Part shown: positions 1 through 4,714 of the stretch, piece by piece
Numbering within the stretch: position 1 is the stretch's first letter
Layout: every line of letters begins with the position of its first letter
From: Solirubrobacteraceae bacterium
Lineage (GTDB): Bacteria; Actinomycetota; Thermoleophilia; Solirubrobacterales; Solirubrobacteraceae
Assembly (NCBI GenBank): GCA_019683665.1
Contig: JADGIB010000230.1
Coordinates: 1 to 5,869, forward strand
DNA length: 5,869 nucleotides
Reading direction: 5' to 3'
Made by a program: the position numbers and the translations under genes
The notes under the pieces: generated by a model
Seen by the model: the letters and a program-made list of their open reading frames with translations, nothing else
Told to the model about the DNA's origin: nothing
Database searches by the model: none

Positions 1-212
1 ATAAGTCTCTGGTCCTGGGCCGCGCGGAACGCCGCGAACGCCTCGCGCCCGGGGGCGCGGCGCCAGGCCGCCAGGGCCCGGGTCGCCTCGTCGTGGGCGC
101 AGCGCCAGGCGGCGAGCAGGCCGACGGGGCCCGCGTCAGGCGACACGACGACGAGCTCGAACGTGTCGGGCACCTCCTCCAGCAGCGCGTGGAGCTCCTG
201 GGCGCTCATCAT
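1..212 (-). CDS. Hypothetical protein, 3' end outside the window
   Basis: The minus-strand frame is open from two adjacent ATG codons (at 212 and 209) to the left edge with no stop, giving about 70 visible residues. The protein begins MMSAQELHALLEEVPDTF and continues through a hydrophobic strand-like stretch (ELVVVSPDAG) into an Ala/Arg-rich segment rich in Trp, His and Glu (LLAAWRCAHDEATRALAAW) that looks helical. No signal peptide or membrane segment is visible, so it is probably cytoplasmic. I do not recognise the family. It follows the 44-aa gene by 36 nt in the same direction, so it is probably the last visible gene of the same operon. No good ribosome binding site precedes either ATG, so the exact start is uncertain. 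Codon use is the same GC-rich type as its neighbours. Confidence 0.6.
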   Translation of the reverse strand, partial: MMSAQELHALLEEVPDTFELVVVSPDAGPVGLLAAWRCAHDEATRALAAWRRAPGREAFAAFRAAQDQRL

Positions 213-248
213 GGCATCGCCATGCTGCCCCGTTCGCGGCGGGCTGAT

Positions 249-383
249 TCATCGCCGCTCGGGATCCCGGCGCTTCGCGCGCCAACTCTGCAGCGCCAGC
301 CAGACGACGACGACCACCACCGGCGCGACGTACAGGATCGACGTCCACCAGTGGCCGATGTGGGCGAGGACCGGGCCGCTCAT
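249..383 (-). CDS. 44-aa single-span membrane microprotein
   Basis: The ATG at 383 opens a 44-codon frame ending in TGA at 249. Its ATG overlaps the TGA of the preceding 473-aa gene (ATGA, 4 nt), so translation is probably coupled. Visible parts are a short N-terminus with two histidines and two tryptophans (MSGPVLAHIGHWWTS), one hydrophobic span at about residues 16-31 containing six consecutive valines, and a basic tail (residues 34-44, QSWRAKRRDPERR region). The positive-inside rule puts the tail in the cytoplasm and the His/Trp end outside. I know no named family. Its position suggests it is an accessory subunit of the 473-aa membrane protein, in the manner of small subunits of membrane complexes; that is inference. 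The overlap and the clean membrane topology argue that it is a real gene despite its size. Confidence 0.75.
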   Translation of the reverse strand: MSGPVLAHIGHWWTSILYVAPVVVVVVWLALQSWRAKRRDPERR

Positions 384-1801
384 TGCGACGCCGCCGACAG
401 CAGCCACAGGCCGAGGCTCGTGAAGCCGACCATGACGACGAGCATCCAGTACTGCGAGCGGGTCGCCGCGCGCACGTCGCGGTAGAGCGCCAGCGCCCGG
501 TCGTGGGCGAGGATCAGGCCGCACACGTGGCCGACGATCAGCGCCCCGACCTGCACGTACCAGATCGCGTTCGCGCTGATCCAGCCGTAGTCGATCGACG
601 CCGACGCGGTGCCGAACAGGTTCGAGCCGTCGCCGAGCGGGTCGGAGATCAGGTACGCCATCGCCTGCGCCTGGTAGGTGAGCGCGGAGAAGTAGTGCGC
701 GACGAGGTAGGCGAGCGCGATCGGCACGAGCGTGTGCGCGAACGCGCCGGCCAGCTCGCGGGCCGAGTGCGCCTCGCCCACCGTGCGCATCCCCTCGACG
801 CCGAGCCGGTAGAGCGCGGCGACGAGCAGGACCATGGCGACGAGCCCGATCGTGAACGCGATCTGCAGCGCGGTCTCGGCCCCGATCCCGAGGTCCATGA
901 AGACGCGCTGCAGGTCGGGCGCGACGTCGTTCCAGACGGTCCCCATCGAGAAGCCGTCGAACGAGGTCGTGCCGATCATGACGCACACGAGCGCGACGGT
1001 CCCGGGCCGCGGGTCGAGCCCGACGATGCCCGCCAGCGGCCGGCGCGCGAGCAGCCGCCCGTCGTGCCAGCGCAGCGGCGCCAGGCGCGACAGCAGCGAG
1101 AACGTGACGCCGAACGGGTCGGCGTTGCGCAGCCACGGGTCGATGCCGTAGAGGCTCATGCCGACGAGCTGCACCGCCGCGTAGGCGAGCGCCATGATCG
1201 CCAGCGTCGACGGGTCGTCGCGGTCGACGTAGACGAGCTCGACCCAGGCGAAGGCGAGGATCCCGATCGCCGCCGGCCAGCGCCCGAGCGCGCGCGGGTA
1301 CTCGAGCGGCTCGGGCAGCGCGCCGCGACCGGCGATCCGCGTCGCCGCCCAGGCGACGGCGCGGGCGATCGCCCGCCACGGGTTGAAGAGCCGGAACACG
1401 TCCCCGACCAGGAACGACAGGAACGGGATCCCGACCCAGAACACGTAGTAGATGAACGTCGGGGCGAGGTTCTCCTGCGGCGACTGACTGCCGGCCAGCC
1501 CGGCGTATACGACGACGGCGAAGACGACGACGCCGATCGCGCCGCCGAGGACCTCGAGCGCGCGGGCTCCCGGCACCCGCCAGACCGCGCGCTCGCGCAG
1601 CTCCTGCAGGCGCGGCGACGGCCACAGCGTGGCCAGCGCGACGAACGACACGATGAGGACGCCGGCGGCGCCCCAGGCGAACAGCCAGCGCGGGATCGGC
1701 AGGTCCTGCTTGCCGACGAGCCCGTGCGCGGCGGCCGTGGCCGGGAGCAGGAGGGCGAGGCCGGCGGCGACGCCGGCCGCGGCGAGGGCGCGGCGCCTCA
1801 C
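380..1801 (-). CDS. Multi-pass membrane protein, fenitrothion hydrolase-like family
   Basis: This 473-aa integral membrane protein starts with GTG at 1801. A GAGGT ribosome binding site lies 6 nt upstream, and the start overlaps the preceding cupredoxin stop by 4 nt (GTGA). A signal-like segment (residues 5-25) ends in AAA followed by HGLVGKQDLPIP. About nine further hydrophobic spans follow, near 38-58, 85-104, 114-135, 176-192, 197-216, 267-283, 318-341, 359-383 and 412-436, with a last one at 461-472. Striking polar motifs are FNPWRAI (139-145), TTSFDGFS (278-285), HYFSALTYQAQ (379-389), ISDPLGDGSNLFG (385-397) and GHVCGLILAHDRALAL (434-449). I remember actinobacterial proteins with these motifs carrying the automatic name fenitrothion hydrolase, after a Burkholderia pesticide-degradation locus. 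That name is doubtful for the natural role. The cupredoxin before it and the microprotein after it suggest an envelope complex, perhaps metal-linked. Confidence 0.85.
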   Translation of the reverse strand: MRRRALAAAGVAAGLALLLPATAAAHGLVGKQDLPIPRWLFAWGAAGVLIVSFVALATLWPSPRLQELRERAVWRVPGARALEVLGGAIGVVVFAVVVYAGLAGSQSPQENLAPTFIYYVFWVGIPFLSFLVGDVFRLFNPWRAIARAVAWAATRIAGRGALPEPLEYPRALGRWPAAIGILAFAWVELVYVDRDDPSTLAIMALAYAAVQLVGMSLYGIDPWLRNADPFGVTFSLLSRLAPLRWHDGRLLARRPLAGIVGLDPRPGTVALVCVMIGTTSFDGFSMGTVWNDVAPDLQRVFMDLGIGAETALQIAFTIGLVAMVLLVAALYRLGVEGMRTVGEAHSARELAGAFAHTLVPIALAYLVAHYFSALTYQAQAMAYLISDPLGDGSNLFGTASASIDYGWISANAIWYVQVGALIVGHVCGLILAHDRALALYRDVRAATRSQYWMLVVMVGFTSLGLWLLSAASQ

Positions 1802-2301
1802 GGCTGGACCTCGAGCCGGGCGATCCGGGCGCCGCTGTGGTGCAGCTCGACCTCGAAGCGGCCGACGATCGACGCCTCGAAGCGCAGGCGCACGCTCCCG
1901 CCCGCGGGCACGGGCCGCTCGATGTCGTAGCCGTGGACGTGGACGTCGTCGGCCGCGTCGGAGACGACGCGCAGCTCGATCTCGTCGCCCTCGGCGTAGC
2001 GGAGCGTCCGCACGCCGCCGACGGGCTCGCCGCCGCGCACGCGGATCGTCGGCACGCGCGGCTCGGCCTCCTCGGCCTCGGGGCCGGGGGCCTCCGGCGC
2101 CGCCTCGTCGCCGGCGGGCGCGTCGTCGGCGGGCGCGGTGGCGCCCCCGGAGGGCTCGGTCTCGGTCGTGGCGGGCTGCGGGGCCGTCGCCGCGGTCGTC
2201 GGGCTCGGGTCGTCGTCGTCGGCCTGGCGCAGCAGGACGAAGCCGACGACGAGCACCGCCGCGGCGAGCACCAGCAGCGCGATGCGCTGGAGCGTGGTCA
2301 T
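1798..2301 (-). CDS. Membrane-anchored cupredoxin-like protein
   Basis: This 167-aa protein has three visible parts. An uncleaved signal-anchor spans residues 7-24. A low-complexity Pro/Ala/Thr/Glu/Asp linker covers about 28-82. A beta-rich domain covers 83-167, outside the cell membrane. The domain has the cupredoxin-like pattern of an HVHGYD motif (121-126), a PAGGSVRLRF strand (132-141) and a final GRFEVELHHSG strand (147-157). Classical type 1 copper sites use His, Cys, His and Met. Here there is no Cys or Met in the domain, so any metal site would use H121, H123, E152, H154 or H155. This resembles the EfeO/CoxII-like cupredoxin variants. The ATG at 2301 follows an AAGGAGG with 13 nt between, longer than usual. 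Its stop overlaps the GTG of the next gene, tying it to the 473-aa membrane protein. Confidence 0.8.
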   Translation of the reverse strand: MTTLQRIALLVLAAAVLVVGFVLLRQADDDDPSPTTAATAPQPATTETEPSGGATAPADDAPAGDEAAPEAPGPEAEEAEPRVPTIRVRGGEPVGGVRTLRYAEGDEIELRVVSDAADDVHVHGYDIERPVPAGGSVRLRFEASIVGRFEVELHHSGARIARLEVQP

Positions 2302-2314
2302 GGGATGGGAAGGG

Positions 2315-2321
2315 CCTCCTT
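2315..2321 (-). promoter_or_regulatory. Ribosome binding site of the cupredoxin gene
   Basis: The minus strand reads AAGGAGG, a near-perfect Shine-Dalgarno sequence, with 13 nt before the ATG at 2301. No in-frame start codon lies closer to it, so the long spacing appears real. It sits in the 31-nt gap after the stop of the 176-aa gene. Confidence 0.6.
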
Positions 2322-2332
2322 CGGTCGACGGG

Positions 2333-2863
2333 TCAGGGTCGGCCGAAGGCGGGCGGCGCGCGGCCCGCGAGGTGGCGCAGCCGCACGGCCGGCGGGCGCA
2401 GGCCCGGGGCGGCCGGCGGCAGCGGCACCGGCGCGGCCACCGGGCGCAGGCGCGGCGCGCGGGCCGGGACGGGCGCGTCGCGCAGGAGCCGCTCGGCGCG
2501 GCGCAGCGCGAGCGCGACGAGCGCGCCGGCCGCCGCGCACAGCGGGACGACGAGCAGCGCGCCGGCGTCGAGCGGGCCGCCGCCGGCGAGGACGCGCTCG
2601 GCCAGCTCCTGCCCGGCGTGGACGGCGAGCAGGGCGCCCGCCGCCTGGGCCCAGGACGGGCCGCGGCCGGCGCGGCGCTCCCCGCGGCCCAGCGCGACCA
2701 GGGTCCGGCCCGCGGCCAGCGCGATCGCGAGGCCGAGGAGGGCCGGCACCGCCGCCAGGTACCCGTGCCCCGCGTCGGCGTGGACGTCGGGGACGAGCAG
2801 GTAGCGCGTCTCGTGGACGACGAAGGCGGCGAGGGCCAGCACGGCTGCGGCCCGGAGCGTCAT
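2333..2863 (-). CDS. Hypothetical four-span membrane protein
   Basis: I read this as 176 aa from ATG 2863. A longer form from ATG 2875 would add four residues (MIGP). About four hydrophobic spans are visible, near residues 3-16, 37-56, 72-86 and 102-119. A distinctive polar motif, HETRYLLVPD (17-26), follows the first span, with HGYL (33-36) just before the second, and HAGQELAERVL follows the third. The C-terminal third (about 128-176) is Pro/Ala/Arg-rich, probably disordered, and ends RHLAGRAPPAFGRP. I recognise no named domain. It is the first gene of the minus-strand operon, 31 nt before the cupredoxin gene. Neither ATG has a Shine-Dalgarno sequence. The 2863 start is preferred because a TATGAT element lies 7 nt upstream, which would give a leaderless or 1-nt-leader mRNA. 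Confidence 0.7.
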   Translation of the reverse strand: MTLRAAAVLALAAFVVHETRYLLVPDVHADAGHGYLAAVPALLGLAIALAAGRTLVALGRGERRAGRGPSWAQAAGALLAVHAGQELAERVLAGGGPLDAGALLVVPLCAAAGALVALALRRAERLLRDAPVPARAPRLRPVAAPVPLPPAAPGLRPPAVRLRHLAGRAPPAFGRP

Positions 2864-2870
2864 GGGGCCG

Positions 2871-2876
2871 ATCATA
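2871..2876 (-). promoter_or_regulatory. Candidate -10 element (TATGAT) for the membrane operon
   Basis: The minus strand reads TATGAT, five of six matches to TATAAT and a rare AT-rich island in this DNA. Transcription starting about 7 nt downstream would begin at or one base before the ATG at 2863, giving leaderless translation. No convincing -35 box is seen at 16-18 nt spacing, since that position lies in the hairpin at 2881..2906. The element also overlaps the alternative ATG at 2875. Confidence 0.4.
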
Positions 2877-2880
2877 CGAG

Positions 2881-2906
2881 CGGAGCGGGCCCGAGGGCCC
2901 GCTCCG
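2881..2906 (-). terminator. GC-rich hairpin after the intact six-cysteine gene
   Basis: Bases 2881-2891 and 2896-2906 are perfect inverse complements (11 bp) around a CGAG tetraloop. The hairpin lies 30 nt past the TAG of the gene at 2937..3695, where a terminator is expected. There is no clear U-tract after it (CTCGTATGAT), so it would be a tailless terminator of the kind common in GC-rich actinobacteria. It ends only 17 nt before the next start codon at 2863. Confidence 0.55.
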
Positions 2907-2936
2907 TGGTCCGTCGTGCGTCCGGGCGCGCCGGCG

Positions 2937-3695
2937 CTACGAGCAGCGCGCGGTGCCGCGCGAGGTGCTGCTGCCGCCGGCCTCGGCGGTCAGGTTCAGC
3001 ACGACCTGGCGCTTGCCGCCGCGGCAGCCGCCGACCGACTCGAACAGGTGCACGCGCTTGCCGCGCACGCGGGCCGTCTTCTTCGACAGCGTGGCGTTCA
3101 GCTCGTAGATGCCCTGGTTGAGGCCCGTGATCGGGTGCATCAGGTTCGCCGGGATGTCGAACGACAGCTGCAGGCCGGACGAGGTGTTGCGCAGCGCGCC
3201 GTTGAGCGCCTGGTTGACCTGCACCGGGCACGGCGCGCCCGGCACCGCGGGGCCGCCCTGCAGGAAGATCGCCGCCGTGCCGCCGCCGCCGTTGTAGATG
3301 CGGACGTTCAGCGTGCAGCTGATCGACGTGTCGTTCTGGTCGGTGGACGCGCCCACGAGGTTGACGACCTTGCCGGTGCCCATGCGGGCCGCGCTGCTGC
3401 AGCCGTTGTCGCTCTGGGCCGCGTTGATCGAGGCGACCGAGCAGGTCTTGAAGCCGCGGACGTTGACGCGGACGCCGCCGAACGTCACGGCGAACCGGCT
3501 CGAGGTGCTGGGACGACCCTCGCCCTGGGCCTTGGCGCCGAACGTGACCGAGACCGGGACGGGGCGCTTCTTCGACCCCGCCTTGGCCGGGGACGTCGAC
3601 GCGGTGATGTCGTACGTCGACGACTGGGCGCCGGCGACCGGGGCGAGCGCCAGAGCCGCCACGAGGGCGGCCGGAAGGATTGCGAGCTTGCGCAA
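2937..3695 (-). CDS. Secreted six-cysteine protein, intact paralogue
   Basis: This 252-aa protein reads from a TTG at 3695. The start is chosen because GGAGGAA lies 7 nt upstream and because the first residues then form a clean signal peptide: MRKLAIL, a hydrophobic core, and a cut after AGA at about residue 23. The mature part begins QSSTYDITASTSPAKAGSKK and looks beta-rich. Six cysteines (85, 99, 127, 156, 224, 251) all have counterparts in the neighbouring paralogue at 3848..4620, suggesting three disulfides in an exported protein. Shared blocks include INAAQSDNGC, NVRIYN, FLQGGP, PANLMHPITGL and ESVGGCR. No catalytic motif is apparent and I cannot assign a domain, so a structural or binding role outside the cell is only a guess. 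A hairpin at 2881..2906 follows it and another lies between the two paralogues. Confidence 0.85.
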   Translation of the reverse strand: MRKLAILPAALVAALALAPVAGAQSSTYDITASTSPAKAGSKKRPVPVSVTFGAKAQGEGRPSTSSRFAVTFGGVRVNVRGFKTCSVASINAAQSDNGCSSAARMGTGKVVNLVGASTDQNDTSISCTLNVRIYNGGGGTAAIFLQGGPAVPGAPCPVQVNQALNGALRNTSSGLQLSFDIPANLMHPITGLNQGIYELNATLSKKTARVRGKRVHLFESVGGCRGGKRQVVLNLTAEAGGSSTSRGTARCS

Positions 3696-3702
3696 GGGTG
3701 GA

Positions 3703-3709
3703 TTCCTCC
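3703..3709 (-). promoter_or_regulatory. Ribosome binding site fixing a TTG start
   Basis: The minus strand reads GGAGGAA with 7 nt before the TTG at 3695. This strong site selects TTG over the in-frame upstream ATG at 3761, whose extra 22 residues are Pro/Cys/Arg-rich and would bury the signal peptide. Confidence 0.75.
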
Positions 3710-3772
3710 GTGGTGCGGGACAGGAGGGAGGGCAGGCCCGCATGGCGGTCTCCCCTCCCACCGTGACAACAC

Positions 3773-3809
3773 ACGGGGCGGGCGATCGGATCGCATCGCG
3801 CCGCCCCGT
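3773..3809 (-). terminator. Bulged hairpin between the two six-cysteine genes
   Basis: Bases 3773-3781 pair with 3801-3809 (9 bp), and 3782-3786 pair with 3795-3799 (5 bp), with one bulged G at 3800 and an 8-nt loop. It lies 38 nt past the stop of the frameshifted gene. On the minus strand it is followed by TGTGTTGTC, a modestly U-rich tail, as expected of an intrinsic terminator. If the TAGGGT element at 3824..3829 is a promoter, the hairpin would instead lie in the 5' leader of the downstream gene. Confidence 0.5.
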
Positions 3810-3823
3810 ATGTGAGGGCCATC

Positions 3824-3829
3824 ACCCTA
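3824..3829 (-). promoter_or_regulatory. Weak candidate -10 (TAGGGT) for the intact six-cysteine gene
   Basis: The minus strand reads CTAGGGTG in the 152-nt gap between the paralogues. It matches TAnnnT, but no recognisable -35 is present. It would give a leader of roughly 120 nt containing the hairpin at 3773..3809. No better promoter was seen in the gap. Confidence 0.25.
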
Positions 3830-3847
3830 GCGGAACTGACCGACCGA

Positions 3848-4620
3848 TCAGCAGCGGGCCTGCGCCGTCGCGGTCTCCGACTGGCCGGCCTCGGACAGGA
3901 AGTCGACCGAGATCGGCCGCTGGCGGCTGCGGCAGCCGATCGACTCGTAGTAGCCCCGCAGCCTCCCGCCGCGGCGCACGGTCAGCCGCCGGATCGTCGA
4001 CTCGACCCGCACGACCGCGTTGTCGAGGCCGCCGACCGGGTGCAGCAGGTTGGCCGGCACCTCGAACTGCAGCGCGGTCCCGCCCGGGTGGCTGACGTAG
4101 CGCGCGTCGATGGCCTGGTTGATCTGGATCACGCACGGCTTGCCGCGCACGACCTGCGTCGGCCCGCCCTGCAGCCACAGCGCCGCCCGGTCCTGGCCCG
4201 CGTTGTAGACCCGCAGGTTCAGGTTGCAGGCGATGCTCTTGTCGGCGGGATCGCTGGACGCGCCCGTCTCGTTGATCACCGTGCCGGCGCCGACCAGGGA
4301 GCCGCGCGGGCAGCCGGAGTCGCTCTGGGCCGCGTTCAGCTGCGCCGCCGTGCACTTCGGGAACAGGCCGCCGTTGGACCGGACGCCGTAGAACCCGATC
4401 GTGTAGCGCGCTTGACCGGGCTCGGCCGCAGCCCGCTCTGCTCCCCGACGGTGTAGTCGAAGTTCAGCGAGATCGGGATCGGCCGCTGCTTCGACCCCGC
4501 CTTCGCCGGCGAGGTGCTGCCGGTCACGGTGTACGTGTTCACCTGCTCCTGGGCGGACGCCGCCGCCGCCCAGCCCAGCACCGCAACCGCCGTGGCCACC
4601 GCCACCGTGCGCGTTCTCAT
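3848..4620 (-). pseudogene. Secreted six-cysteine protein, frameshifted paralogue
   Basis: The gene starts at ATG 4620 behind GGAGGAG and encodes a signal peptide (MRTRTVAVA to AASA, cut near residue 23). It then follows the paralogue closely: NTYTVTGSTSPAKAGSKQRP. This frame runs in register to about RPSPVKR and then loses all similarity. The other frame resumes as YTIGFYGVRSNGG and continues to the stop at 3848 with all later family blocks and all six cysteines (FPKC, DSGC, IACN, KPCV, IGCR, ARC). Removing two bases from the (GC)3 run at 4406..4411 joins RPSPVKR directly to YTIGFYGVR. That aligns without gaps to RPSTSSRFAVTFGGVR of the paralogue and gives a 256-aa protein. Unrepaired, translation ends at about 94 residues. 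It may be a genuine pseudogene, a phase-variable gene or a sequencing error. Confidence 0.85.
4406..4411. repeat. (GC)3 dinucleotide run at the frameshift
   Basis: The plus strand reads gcgcgc here, and the minus-strand reading frame changes at this point. Two copies instead of three would restore the paralogue-like protein. Slippage in a dinucleotide run is the simplest cause of the change. Confidence 0.6.
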
Positions 4621-4623
4621 CCG

Positions 4624-4630
4624 CTCCTCC
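4624..4630 (-). promoter_or_regulatory. Ribosome binding site of the frameshifted gene
   Basis: The minus strand reads GGAGGAG, 3 nt before the ATG at 4620 (5 nt if GGAGG is taken as the core). It excludes the in-frame TTG at 4632, which lies upstream of the site. Confidence 0.65.
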
Positions 4631-4649
4631 AAGAGACGGGTGGTGTGGA

Positions 4650-4663
4650 CGGGAGTGTTCCCG
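4650..4663. promoter_or_regulatory. Small palindrome, possible operator
   Basis: The sequence cggga-gtgt-tcccg is a 5-bp inverted repeat around 4 nt. It lies in the 94-bp divergent gap, close to the expected promoter of the minus-strand gene at 4620. It is short enough to be chance in GC-rich DNA. Confidence 0.25.
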
Positions 4664-4664
4664 A

Positions 4665-4678
4665 ATGGTCAGGACCAT
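4665..4678. promoter_or_regulatory. Perfect 6+2+6 palindrome in the divergent promoter region
   Basis: The sequence atggtc-ag-gaccat is a perfect inverted repeat. It lies centrally between the divergent genes starting at 4620 (minus) and 4715 (plus), just upstream of the TACCGT element. Its size and place suit a dimeric regulator acting on both genes, but no regulator gene is present in the window. Confidence 0.35.
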
Positions 4679-4698
4679 GCAACCCGAAGGGCCGCCGC

Positions 4699-4704
4699 TA
4701 CCGT
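4699..4704 (+). promoter_or_regulatory. Candidate -10 element (TACCGT) for the thioredoxin-fold gene
   Basis: TACCGT fits TAnnnT. A transcript starting about 7 nt downstream would begin 3-4 nt before the GTG at 4715, an essentially leaderless mRNA. This agrees with the absence of a Shine-Dalgarno sequence. No clear -35 is seen. Confidence 0.35.
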
Positions 4705-4714
4705 GGGGCGCGCC

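Noticed and set aside
384..1625. Upstream part of a minus-strand open frame ending at 249
   Set aside because: It is an Arg/Ala-rich out-of-frame reading of the 473-aa gene. Only its last 44 codons, from ATG 383, form a real protein.
383..1930. Long plus-strand open frame of 515 codons opposite the membrane protein gene
   Set aside because: The product is almost all Arg, Asp, Glu and Pro with no hydrophobic core, typical of the antisense of a GC-rich gene. The minus-strand frame has convincing membrane segments and coupled starts.
1629..3121. Several overlapping plus-strand open frames across the cupredoxin and four-span genes
   Set aside because: Their products are Arg/Ala/Gly-rich without domains and overlap each other in two frames, as expected by chance at this GC content.
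3696..3761. Upstream ATG start at 3761 for the intact six-cysteine gene
   Set aside because: The extra 22 residues lack secretion features, and the strong ribosome binding site lies inside them, directly before TTG 3695.
4400..4460. Programmed ribosomal frameshift as the explanation of the split gene
   Set aside because: No X-XXY-YYZ slippery heptamer lies in the right frame and no clear downstream pseudoknot is seen. A 2-base slip in (GC)3 gives a better alignment than a -1 shift elsewhere.
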